Part shown: in pieces, positions 10,501-22,500 of the stretch
Layout of the letters: the number at the start of each line of letters is the position of its first letter
Position numbering within the stretch: the first letter of the stretch is position 1
Source of the DNA: Dromiciops gliroides
Taxonomy: Eukaryota > Chordata > Mammalia > Microbiotheria > Microbiotheriidae
Reading direction: 5' to 3'
Length of the DNA stretch: 64,000 bases
NCBI RefSeq assembly: GCF_019393635.1
Contig: NC_057865.1
Span: forward strand, 301,080,885-301,144,884
Translations under genes and position numbers: made by a program
Notes under the pieces: generated by a model
Databases searched by the model: none
Seen by the model: only the letters and a program-made list of their open reading frames with translations
What the model was told of the DNA's origin: nothing

Positions 10501-13500
10501 AGGTGGATAGAGCACCGGCCCTGGAGTCAGGAGGACCTGAGTTCAAATCTAGCCTCACACACTTGACGCTTACTAGCTGTGTGACCCTGGGCAAGTCACT
10601 TGCCTCACCAAAAAAAAAAAAGAAAAAAAAAAGGTCATGGGCAACTTTGATAGCAGGTCTTAGAGCGCTTGTTAGGACTGTAGTTATTTGCCATCTAATG
10701 GAATACAAAGATAGACAGTCCTTTGCCTCCAAGAGCTTCCATTTTATTAAGAGAGGTCCAGCATGCGCACAGGTAAATAAATCACAAAGTAATTTGAGGA
10801 CGGAGAGGGCAGTAATAGCTGGAGGCGGCCTGGGTTTAAGAAGGGCTTCATAAAAGAGTGGACGACTGAGCTGAACCTTGAAAAGAAACATTCTGGCAAG
10901 GTGTGCCGAGTCTGTGTCCACTGTAGGCGGGCCTGACCTCCTGGACCACTCCTGCTCCTCGGCCAGGCTGTGAGCACTGACTGCTGTGTCCCAGGGCTCG
11001 GGCACACATCCAAATGAAGAGAAGGTCCCTGCCCTCCAGGAGCAGATGGAAGAGGGAGGGGAGGGGATGGTGTGAGGAGGCCACGGTGCCACAGTCTGCA
11101 GGATCAGAAGCACACCCAAGAGGGCAGTGAGGCAGGGCCGCCTGCACCCATCCCTAAAAGAGCCCCGGGAAAGAACTCACCAGCGGAAGGAGTATCCAGG
11201 GGAGATGTCCCAGTCTGAGAAGGCCCTCAGCCCAAGAAGTTCCAGCCTAAGGAGGCAGCAGAGTCACTGTGGCCAAGTCCAGAGTGGAAACGGGGTGGCC
11301 ACCTGGGCCCATCCTCAAAGCGGAGGCTCCTGGAAGTCACAGGAGATCCAGCCCCGGCCACTCGTCTCTGGCTGGAGTTTGTGACCCGCTGTGGTTTCTC
11401 CTTGGACTTCCCCAGCCCATTTGTTCTACCATTCGTGTTGGGCCTTTTATGGGAGTAGTGGGGGGGGGGGAGCTGCGCTCCTCCTCCATCTTGGCTCATC
11501 TTCCCCAGGCCATGAATAGGATGGGGGACCTTAGCGAAATAGCCATGTGGTGCCTTGGGGGAAGTTCAGGCAGAGACCCAGAGGAGGCGCCTCTGGGGCC
11601 AGAGCGGAGCTCCGTTGGGCAGCTCTGCAGAGCAGGCAGGGACACATCCTCGGCCTCCACTTGGCCTCTCTTCCCGGGGCTGTCGGGGGTCTTTGGTGAG
11701 GTAGGCTCTGCCTCAGTGCCTATGAGTCGCCTTCCCCAACAGAGCCCCACACACTTTGGGAAAACCCTATTAGTTCTATGGTTGAAAGGTTTCTTTTTTC
11801 AATTGCTCGTGTTAACATTTGTTTTACCCTCTTTTCATTTGTTCTCATCCCAAATGGCTTTGGTTCTCCTCAGTACGCCTTCTTCCTCGCGTCTTTGTTT
11901 CCAAAGTTCTTTTGCTCATGACTTTTGAATCACATTTTTTTGTCGCAAGTTTTGTGCTTGACTCTTGAGTGAACCAAACAAATATTTAAGAAGAGTCTAC
12001 TCTAGTCAGTCACTTTCTCTCAGAGTAGTTGGTGGACAGGATGCCTGATGAATGTGGACCCAAGTTTGCCTTTTCTTCTTTTGCTTCTCTTCCTTTTTCT
12101 TTATTCCCTTTTTTTTTTCTTATCGAGCCTGTCCTGTGGGAGACGCCTTGTGCTGAGCATCTAAAGGGAGTCCAGAGAGGAAGCCCTGGCTTCAGGTCTT
12201 GTATCTGACGACCCTAGGGCAGTCACTTAACCCCTCGGTGCTCACAAGAGGCTCTGGAATGGTGGCTGGTCTTCCTGCCTCTTCATCAGACGCTCTGTCT
12301 ATGGAGGAGGCTCTTACATGAAAAAAATGGTGCAATGGCGCTCCCACTATGAAAAGACTTTAAGGTTCTGAAATCATTACCATGTTTGTTTTGTGAATGC
12401 CTCTCTTATCTGCACTTGTGTCATCATTGTTGACCCATTGTGATTCAGATCTCCTTCTTTTCTCCCTGTAGCATGTAGACCAAAGCACTTACTTGTGTAT
12501 ATTAATCCCTTTGGAGGAAAAAGACAAGGCAAGCGAATATATGAACAGAAGGTCGTGCCGCTGTTTAATCTAGCGTCTGTCACTGCTGATGTCATTGGTA
12601 AGGCCCCTCTCTTTGTTTTAATGAAATCAGCAGAGCGTATTGTCACTGTAAGTGTTTGCGGAAAGGTGCCTTTTGTGTGTGGCACGGGGTGTGGGGAGAG
12701 CCCTCCAAGAAGACTGGCACTAGCATCTCCCCTGTGACCCTTGTTACCTGGCTCATCCCTCTGGGAACAACCCTTCCCCAGGAGCACTCTGCAGACCTTG
12801 GAGCGCTATGGGAACGTGAGCTCTTCACAAGGATTTATGAAGCACCTACTGGGGTGACAAAGATAAGCAAAGCTGCTTTACAAGATGATTGGCTTAAACA
12901 GAAGGTTAATTACTCACAATTCTATGGCTAAAAAATCCAGGTTAAAGGGTACAGCCTGGCTAGATGGGTGGATGGGCTTCATGAGATCAGGGAATGCTAT
13001 CAAGAGCTGGAAGGAGCCTCCCAGGTGACCTGAGTTCAGCTTGTGCCGCGTCCAGAGGCCCTCCAACAACACTCCGTGAATGCGGGAGCGGCCCCTCCCT
13101 CACCCTCTGTTGGAAGGCTCCCGGAGATGGGCAGTGCCCGTCTCCTGCAGCGGTGCCAGCCCAGCCAGTTTAGGGAGGCTCTAGTTCTGAAGACCTTTGT
13201 CTTGCCCCAGGCCCGAGTCCTCCTCCCTCTGTCTTCACCCACTGTCTCGTGCTCTGCCCTCAGAGGCCAAGCTAAAGAGCTTGGATACAGGCATGTTCCA
13301 CAGGACAGCCCTTGAATGGCTGGACGGCCGTGTGGAGGTCTTGGATATCCCAAGAGGCAGAGTCCTTTCCACTGGCCTTCAGTTGAGTGACCTCTTGGCT
13401 GTCTGTCATCTGTGTCTTTAGAACTGAACACAGTGTCCTAGGTTTAGCCTTGCTACAGTTGTAGCATGACCTCACCTCCTCGGGAGTGTACCGAGAACCC

Positions 13501-16500
13501 GGCCACCCCGGGCCAACATTGAGCCACCACTGGATGGTAGCTCGCTGAAAGCCCTGGAGCTGCCCTATACCTGGCCTGGCCAACCCCTCTGCCTTTCCTG
13601 CATAGTTATTTGGGGAGCTCGACTTCAGTACCTCTTGTTGGCATGATTGAGCTTCTCGGTCTCTCCGGCCCTTTGTTCTGGCCTTCGGAGAGCTCTCTGT
13701 TGTATAAGGTATTGGCTCTCCATCCGGTCCAATCGGTATTTATGGTCATGGATGCCAGCAATAGACAACCAGCAGTGGAGCCGCGCCTGCCCATCTGCTA
13801 GGCTTCAGATCGGCATAATCCAGTTTGAAGGGAAGACAACACCGGCGGCCGGGGCCATCTGAAAAGGCCACTCTGGGTGGCGGCACGGCCTCTGGGAGGA
13901 GGGAGTGTGTCCCTGGCACATAAGCAGACCACCTTGCCGGGATGCAGTGCGAGAAGGGGAGTGATGTGAAATGAGGCTGAAGAAGGAGGCCAGAGCTGGG
14001 GTGGAAAGGGATTCAGATGCTCCCCAGTGCCCACATCACCTGCTTGTCGAAGGAGCGTCCAGTCACCCCATGCATCCGCATCACCCACACAAATGTGGAC
14101 CAGCTCAGGGTCAAGTACATAGCCCTTTGTCGCAGGTCAACATTAATGACTAATCTGTGGTCCAGTCATCCCATTATCCCCTAAGCCATAGGATCTCCAT
14201 CTCATCCACGAGCAGAGTGTGAGCCTGCCAACGTGGTGCTGAAACGTAACTGTGCCTGGCAGCGCTCCCTTGGTGCAGACCGTCCCCACCAGCAGAGAGC
14301 CTGATGCCCACCAGAAAGACCCTGGTCGCTGCTTAGGAGGAAGCAGAGGGGAGGACTCGTCTCCTTAGAGGAGGGAGCATACCTAGAAAAGGGATAGAAC
14401 GGCTGCAGCAGAATCATCGCCTCACCTTCCCCACGGCCATCGGGAAGCCCCAGACTCTTGGGGACGCCAAAGCAAGTTCCCACCAGCCTGGGTCCTCACT
14501 CCGCTCGTCAAGGCCCGCTGAGGCCCACAGAGGAGGCCGCTGCCGTCAGCATCAGCATCAGCAGGCTCTCCCTCTGCTCTGTGGCTGCCGTACAGCCCAG
14601 ACGACAACTCTGCTCCGACTTCTCCCTTTCACTTCTTCATTTGTCATGTGCCTGCCCCCACCCCCCACGCCCTCAGCTCTGCTTCATTGGTAACTGTGGT
14701 GACCCGTGACTCACAGCCATCCAGCATCACGGGAAGAATGCTGCTACCAAAACCAGGAGGCTTTTTTGAGAGAGAGGTTTGTTCAGTTCCCCAGAGTGAT
14801 CCCGCCTGTGCTCTTCTTCCTGTTCAGCTCTGGTGGCTGCCCCTTTCCCAGGCTTGGTATCTGTCCCAGATAGAGCTCCTCGTCAGTCAGCTTGTCCGTC
14901 CCTCAGCACAGCCCATGTGCACACTGGGCGCTCTTCATCCTTGATTGGAAATGGAAAGAATTGCCCTCTGGCCCCTTTTCACCTTCACCTAGAGTGTAAC
15001 GTTGTAAAGAGCACTGGGCCCATCACCTCTGAGCGTCCACCTTTGACTGATGCCCTCCTAGAGGGCCTCTAAGCCAGGGAGAGCCCGTGCCTCGCCTGCC
15101 TCCTGCTGTCAGCAGAAACTGCTCCCTTGGCCCGGCTGGTTCTCTCCTCCAGGTGGTGTCTGACGTGGGTCACTGGGATCCCTCTGGGGAGAGGGCCTTC
15201 TAAAACATCCGTCCTTTTCTGACAGTTCAGTTTTGGTCTTTTCAGAGACGAGAGGTCTTTGTGACTTCTGGTTTATTTGTAAGTATTCCTAAGCCAAGTG
15301 TTGAAGAATTAATCTTTCTTACTACTACTGTCACCAGAGACGCCACTTCCTGTTGTTGGCGGTGTGATACGTAGCCAGATTCTGAAGCATTGTTTCCTTG
15401 TTTTCATTTAAATGCCATAAAATGATATTTTATGGATGATTATTTCTCATGAGAACTTAACTATAAATTACATGCTTATTCTCCACAGTTACTGAACATG
15501 CTAACCATGCCAAGGACAGTTTATTTGAAATTAATATTGAGAAATATGATGGGTAAGTAAGGGTTCTTGCCTCTTGATTTAAAAAGTATATCCAGGAAAC
15601 ATGGAATTACCCATTGGGTTTTATGAATCTGTTTAACTTTGTGATTCCTTTTTTTGAGGCAGTGATGGGAAGGGTGGAGAGTAGGGGCTCTCCTTGTCTA
15701 GGAAATGGTGTAGAACCTCCCAGGGCCTGCTTTCTGCCCTTGTGGTTCTGGTTCGGAGTTTCTCCTCTGAGACTCCATAGCTGCTCCCTCCCTCCTGTCA
15801 GTAGGGGAGGGGGGATCACAAAGAGAAGAGCAGCTAAGCCCCTCACAAGTTTGTGTGCGGTGACCATTCCTTCATTCTCCCCACCATATTTATGGAGCGT
15901 GTCTCCTTGTGTACAAGGCTTGGTAGGGGCGACAGTGAGATGACTGTGGGACTGGGAGCCTCCGACACTTGTCCCTGGGTGAGCTGTGCAATTCACTTAA
16001 CCTCTCCGGGCCTCAGTTTCCTCAGCTGTACATTGAAGCAGTTGGCCTAGGTGACCATAGGGGTCCATTCCTGCTTGAAATCTGTGGTCTTGAATTGCTT
16101 AAGACAGTTTCTGTTCATCAGAAGTTCACAGTCAAGTAGGGGGAGAGAGAGACAGAGAGAGAGCGTGTGTGAGAGCATGCGTGAGAGCGAGCGTGAGAGC
16201 AAGTGTGAGAGCGAGCGTGAGTGCGAGCAGCTCCCTCGGCAGTAGAGGCACAAGAACTCCGGGAGCAGTGTGAGCAGTGGGCACTTACTGTGGGAACTGT
16301 GCCATTCAGGGATAAGGTGGCCTCATAGCACATCAGCTTCTCAATAGGTAGAAAGGGCAGGGCCAGCAGCGGTGTTGGGTGGGGGAAGGAGGAAGAAGTC
16401 CATGGGCATCCCTGGTGGAGGGAGGGACTGAGGGCCTACAGAGGGGCCAGTTGGGCCAGCATGGCTGGGGTAGAGAGGGGTGAGTGGAGGTCACCTGGAG

Positions 16501-19500
16501 TGAACTAACCCAAACTCTTGGAGGGTGATCGGCTGTTTTTAGGCCTACGTCTCTTTGGGGCGCTTCTCCTGTATTCTCTGCTCTCCTACAGAATTGTCTG
16601 TGTTGGTGGAGATGGCATGTTCAGTGAGGTGCTGCACGGCCTCATCGGAAGGACCCAGAAGGATTGTGGCATAGACCAGAACAATCCCAAAGCGTCCTTA
16701 GTCCAGTGCAGTCTCCGAATTGGGATAATCCCTGCAGGTAAGCGAGCAAAGTGTGCCAAAAGGCATGTTCTAACATTGTATCTCAAAGGAGGGGGACCTT
16801 CAGTCAAGGCCATTAGTGAAGAGGCTCGAAAAAGAACACGGTTGGTTTTCCTTTCAACTTATTTCATGATTTAAACCTCTTCTCAGCACCAGTTCTCGGG
16901 TAAATGCCCTTTCAGAAAAAGCATCTGGTACCAACAAAATTAGCATGAAAATGGCTTTCTTAAGGAACCTATGAGAAGGTGGCCTCTGTTTGCTGTTAGC
17001 TGCATTACACTCACTGGCCTTACTTACCCCTGACTTCTTTGTCTTTAAACCTGTTCTTGCCAGTGCGTCTGCCCCATAACACCTCGTGAAACGCAGTCTC
17101 GTGGAGGTGTTCCCTCTGCGCCTCCTTCGTCTGGTTATTCAGGTAGCTGAAGCTCCCCGAAAGGGTGCAAGCTGTCCTCTCACCACTGCTCCTTGGAGAG
17201 CTCTATGAAGTGCGGGCCTTTGCCTTCCTCCCTGTGATGACATCTGATAGTCTTTGAAGATTCTGAGCAATGTTCCCTGTCAGATCTCTCTCCCACTCTT
17301 GTTGGTTTGGTTGTGTTTCATGTGCAGAGAAGTGAGTGGGCCTCCTGGAGGCCTTGGTCTTGTCCTTGTGCCTGGAGGATGCTAACGTGCCCATTGCCTC
17401 CCCTGCTCCCCCAGTTTTACTGTGGCTGTTGAGGGGTGAACAGCTGTGTTGGCCCCTTCTGTCTGCTCACACTTAATGTTCTCCTTCACACTCGTGGTCA
17501 TGCCCAAGAAAACTCACAGCAATGACCATTTTTAGAATGGGAGGATCAGGGAGAATTTCCTGGAGGAGCTGGGCCTTAGATTTCCTCACGGGTTGGCCGT
17601 GAGACCACATGTTGAGGAGGCGTGAGGGAAGGGGAGAAGTAGGTCAGGAAGCCTCAGACCCCGAGGAGGTGCAGCTGGAGGGGAGGGCGGGATCCCTACA
17701 CACCTGGGCTGGTCATAGAACACCAGGGCGTGGCCATCTGAAGGGAAGGGGTCCTGGGGGAGATGGAGCCTCTAGCACAAGGGATGATAGGAAATGGGCA
17801 CTGATGACGGCAGTGAAGAGAAAGAGCAGTGTGTCTGGTGCATGCTGTGTGCCAGGCACCCTGCTAAGTGCTCGGAGAACCTGCCTTCTGATGGGGCTGG
17901 GAGAGCTGACAGGCGGAGGGCAGGGTGCACGCAGGCAGAGGCCTGGGGAGCCTGAAGACAATGGAGAACTGCTTGGCCTGTGTCCAGAATGAAGAACCAG
18001 GAACCAACCGAGGCGAGGGAGAGTCAGCAGGGACAGAAGGTGCTTCCAATGTGAGAAGTCGAGCCAGGGGTGACTGAGGGGGAAAGAAAGCCTTGTGGAG
18101 AGGAGTTAGCCATGCAGTCTGGAGAGGCGCGTGCAGTCAGGCTGCTCAGACTTGGAAGAAGTAAAAGTTCTCTGAGTAATGATGCCGAGAGAAGTAACTC
18201 TGACGTGGTATTTGTGAGCCAGCAGGGCTGTGAAGCTCGGGGCTAGAAGCTCCCAAGTGCCTGGGGTGGGGGGGGGCTGCTTTTAGAACCAGTTGGGCAG
18301 CTCCCAGGATAGGCAGAAGTTACTTTGGAGAAGAAATGTGCAGAATGGTTTCCAGTAGAGCTTGTTGACTCATTAACAGTCTCTCCTGGGAATGCCCCAG
18401 CTGTGCCTCCTCCTTGTTAGCCAAACACTTGATACTTGGCCCAGGGCCCTTGGGAATTGCAGTTCTTTAACCCAGAGGGTGCAGCGACTTAAGATGAAGC
18501 AGTCCGCTGTGCTCTGCTAGACAACAAACCTCTTCCTCTTAAGCTGATTTCTGGGCTAACTATTAAAACCTTGTAGCTTCTGATATTCAGAGATCTTGTC
18601 TATTCACCTTCAGCTGTTTCTTTTCCTCACTAAATACTCCTTTTTTTAAAGTTTTGAGTTTCAAATTTTATCCCTCCTTCCCTTTCTCTTCTCTCACCTC
18701 CCTGAGGCAGCAATCAGATATGGGTTATACGTGTACGATTATGTAAAACATCACCATATTAGTCATTTTGTATAAGACTTGAATAAAAGAAAAAAGTGAA
18801 AGAAAGGGAACAAGAGCATGCTTCAGTCTGTGTTCTAGCAATATCAGTTCTTTCTTTGGAGGTGGATAGTATCCTTTGGGATATTCTTGGATCATTGTAT
18901 TGCTGAGAATAGTTAAGTCATTCCCAGTTCATCATCAAACAGTGTTGCTGTCTCTGTGCACAATGTTCTCTTGGCTCTGCTCACTTCACTACACATCAGT
19001 TCATACAACTCTTTCCAGGCCTTTCTGAAGTTATCCTGCTCGTCATTTCTTATAGCACAATAATATTCCATCACCATCCTATCCCACAGCTTGTTTAGCC
19101 ATTCCCCACTTGATGGGCATCCCTTTGATTTCCAATTCTTAGCCACTACAAATAGAGCTGCTATAAATATTTTTGTGCAAATAGGTCTTTTTCTCTTTTT
19201 GGAGATGTCTTTGGGATATAAACCTAGCAGTGGTATTGCTGGATCAGAGGGTATGCACAGTTTTATATGAAGCCCTTTGGGGGCAGCTAGGTGGTACAGT
19301 GGATAGAGCACTGGCCCTGAAGTTAGGAGGACCTGAGTTCAAATCCTGCCTCAGACACTTGACACTTACTAGCTGTGTGACCCTGAGCAAGTCACTTAAC
19401 CCCAATTGCCTCACCAAAAATAATAATAATTATTATTATTATTATTTAAAAAAAGAAGGGCAGCTAGGTGGTGAGGGGCAGCCAGGTGGTATGGTGAATA

Positions 19501-22500
19501 AAACACCAACCCTGGATTCAGGAGGACCTGAGTTCAAATCTGGCCTCAGACACTTGACACTGACTAGCTGTGTGACCCTAGGCAAGTCACTTAACCCTCA
19601 TTGCCCTGGTTTTTATTTTTTTTTTTTAAAAGCCCTTTGGGAATATTTCTCCAGAATTGCTCTCCAGAATGGTTGTATCAGATCACAACTCAAGCAACAA
19701 TGGATTAGTTTCCCAGTTTTCCCACATCTCCAACATCCAGTCTTTTCCTTATTTGTTATACATGTTAGATTTGTTAAATTTTTTTGTTCGATTGTTTTAT
19801 TTCCCTTTTGGTTATGTTTGCCACTACCTTCAGCTCCTTTTCCCTTTCTCTCCTCATAGTGATTGGGATGGTCATTTTGCATCAATACCCCCTCCTTTCT
19901 TTGTTCCCGTCACTGTCTAGCACTTTCTTGTGTTTTAATAGTTCTTTTTGTTTCTTAAACCCCTGCACATCAATTCTTTAGCCTTTTCCTTCTTCAGCAA
20001 AAATTCAGAAAGCAATGCTTTTGTAAATAGAATGAAATGGGATACTTTTATCTGCTATCTGATTATTTCCCCTGTGTTGCTGAAAGAAAGGGGATGGGAG
20101 TTACAGCTGAGGTACCAGTAAACACTCTGATAGCCAACAGGATTGCAAAAGGCATGTTGGGATCATTCTGGTAAATGGACTTCTTTCCAGTTTTCAGAAT
20201 TAAAATGCATATAACATTAAAAGTATCTTAAGGGGCAGCTAGATGGCGCAGTGGATAGAGCACCGGCCCTGGAGTCAGGAGTACCTGAGTTCAAATCCGG
20301 CCTCAGACACTTAATACTTACTAGCTGTGTGACCCTGGGCAAGTCACTTAACCCCAATTGCCTCACTAAAAAAAAAAAAAAAGTATCTTAGACATAATTT
20401 CATCTTTGGTGCTTCCCTGGAAGGCCTCATGCTTTTGTGACTGGCAAGGACTTTGGCAGATTGTAGCCACTCTTAGGGACTGCTGGCATCCTGACAAGTA
20501 CAGGGGTATGCACCATGAGGTCAGTTACCAGGTGAGGCATTTTGGGGCTTACAGCACCCCTAGAGATGATCCTATAATATATACAGCTTACAAACTACAA
20601 CTGAGAGATTCCTGGTCAGAGATGAAGTGTATCAGAAAAGCCAATAGGAATGTGTTCACCAGGGGTCTTGTGAACCTAGTCCAAAGGTCTTTAAACTAGA
20701 GAAGACAAGGGAGAAAAAAGCCAGTGTTAGATACCACAGAGAGTGGCCACAAAGAAGGAAAAAGGAAGCCACTGGTCAGTAGCAAAGGCTACTGAAAGTC
20801 ACAGAAGACAGTGTCCAGGAAAGGGGCAAGCAAAAGTCCACGGCCCTGACTGTCTACACAGGTGCCTCGTGTTTAGACCGTAAAGCAGAGGAACTAGAAA
20901 TCCTAAAGCGAGGCGACACCTCGTAGGTGTGGGGAGACTTGGGATGAAACCCAAGACTAGGCTCTGGCTCTGCGTTTGGATAACCTTGTTTAAAAGAGAG
21001 CTGACGGGTGAGCGGGGCTTATTCATGTAAGGAAGTCCGAGAGCAGGGCTTGGACAGGAGACTGGAGGCAGGGTGGAGCGCAGTGAGGACCAAAGGGTAG
21101 AAGAAAAGAGGAATTGGTCACTGGAGTGCCCTATCGCGCGTCTGAGCCACAAAAGGAGATCCATAAGGATGTGGGGAACTAGGCCCCAAGCCCGCCCAGG
21201 CTGGGGATGGAGCCGTGAGAGGGCTTCCGCCAGCCAGACGTCCCTCCCCCTTCTCTTCTTGGTGGAACGTTCCAGAAGCGCATCTTCCCAGGGGCTTGTT
21301 GAGCCTCCAGTTTGGGGTGAGGAGAACCTCAGCTCTGCCCTCTACAGATCAGAGTAGGGAAACTTTACTCTTGAGGACCCAAACTAACCTCTAAGAGAGG
21401 CAGCTCCAGGCCTTTCTAACAAGGCTCAAAGATGGGTTTTTTCTGAAGAGACGAGACCTGGACATGGAGGAGTCTTTCTCCCCCACGGACTCACCGACTG
21501 GCTTCGGTTCTAGAAAGAAATTCCCAGAAGGAGAACAAATGCCTGTGTGTGTCTGGCTCAGCATGAGCCAGCCCGAAGCCAGGACAGGGTGAAGTGTTGT
21601 TTGTAAAGAGCCTGAGGTCTGGTGGGAGACAGAGAGGCTCCAGGACAAGACCGTGCACCAGAAGGCAGAGCTGCTCTGTCTCCTTCTAGGAGAGTGGCCG
21701 GACAGCCGTGCCCCATGGTGACCAAGAAGAGGGTACTCAAGCTGCCCTTGCACAGTTCAGTCACTGGACCCATCCGGGGAGAGCTGGTCTTGTGGAGCTG
21801 CTGTCAGTGAATGGGAAAGATCCCGGAGCACAGGAGAGGGGCCTCAAGATGGGGGAAGGGCGCAGGCTGTCCCAGTGCTCGGAAAAGGGAAGAAAACAGT
21901 CTACCAAGTCTAGGCCATGGAGCTCTAGCCCACTCCGGGAAAAGTCTAGTGGAGGGACAGCTAGGTGGCGCACTGGATACAGCACTGGCCCTGGATTCAG
22001 GAGGACCTGAGTTCAAATCTGGCCTCAGACATTTGACTCTTAACTAGCTGTGTGACCCTAGGCAGGTCATTTAACCCTCATTGCCCTGCAGAGGCGGGGG
22101 GGGGGGGGGGGGGGGGGAGGGGATAAGCAGCTAGAAAGGGAAGCAGCGATTACCAAGTGCTGGGATGTCTTCAGTAAACACTGGTCCTGCCCGCCCAGCT
22201 TCATTTCCTTTTTTGACCACATTACTAAACTAAGAAAAGAGAGCAATGATGAGTCTAGAATTGGCTCCATTTGGTAAACTCTGAAACCCTCTGTACCTGG
22301 GACCTGCTTTTCTTTTTTTCTGTGGCCTTTCTCATCGATATAGCTTGATTCCAACTTCCCTTACACTTAAGATGCCCCAGTGTTTCTTTCTAGTCTCCAT
22401 CTTGAATGCCAAACTGACTTTTATAAAGTTATTGAGAATTTTTTGTTGTTTTTTTACATCATCAGTTTCTCCCAACATCTCTCCCCCTTTTCTCCCAGAG

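Larger units (their letters stand above)
8339..12471 (+). other. CERK: CERK intron 3
   Basis: 4.1 kb. It holds a reverse SINE (9.35 kb), a truncated forward SINE (10.5 kb) and old repeat DNA at 9.8-11.1 kb. Stretches 8360-9350 and 11110-12170 are unique sequence in which I see no gene. A G-run of 11 lies at 11460-11470. Confidence 0.85.
15553..16591 (+). other. CERK: CERK intron 5
   Basis: About 1 kb. It holds a MIR-like remnant and a degenerate GA/GC-rich tandem array, and otherwise nothing I can name. Confidence 0.8.
18641..20000 (-). mobile_element. L1 3' part (reverse), 5' truncated, split by SINEs
   Basis: Poly-T at 18641-18647 marks the 3' tail. Reading the minus strand, the 3' UTR is followed by an ORF2 C-terminal segment and then by more ORF2 sequence from 19631 onward. 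Two SINEs (19281-19630) interrupt it. The 5' truncation point, near 20.0 kb, is not sharply visible. Confidence 0.85.

Noticed and set aside
10403..11119. 238-codon open frame on the minus strand
   Set aside because: Much of it is the reverse translation of a SINE and its poly-A (a Phe run).
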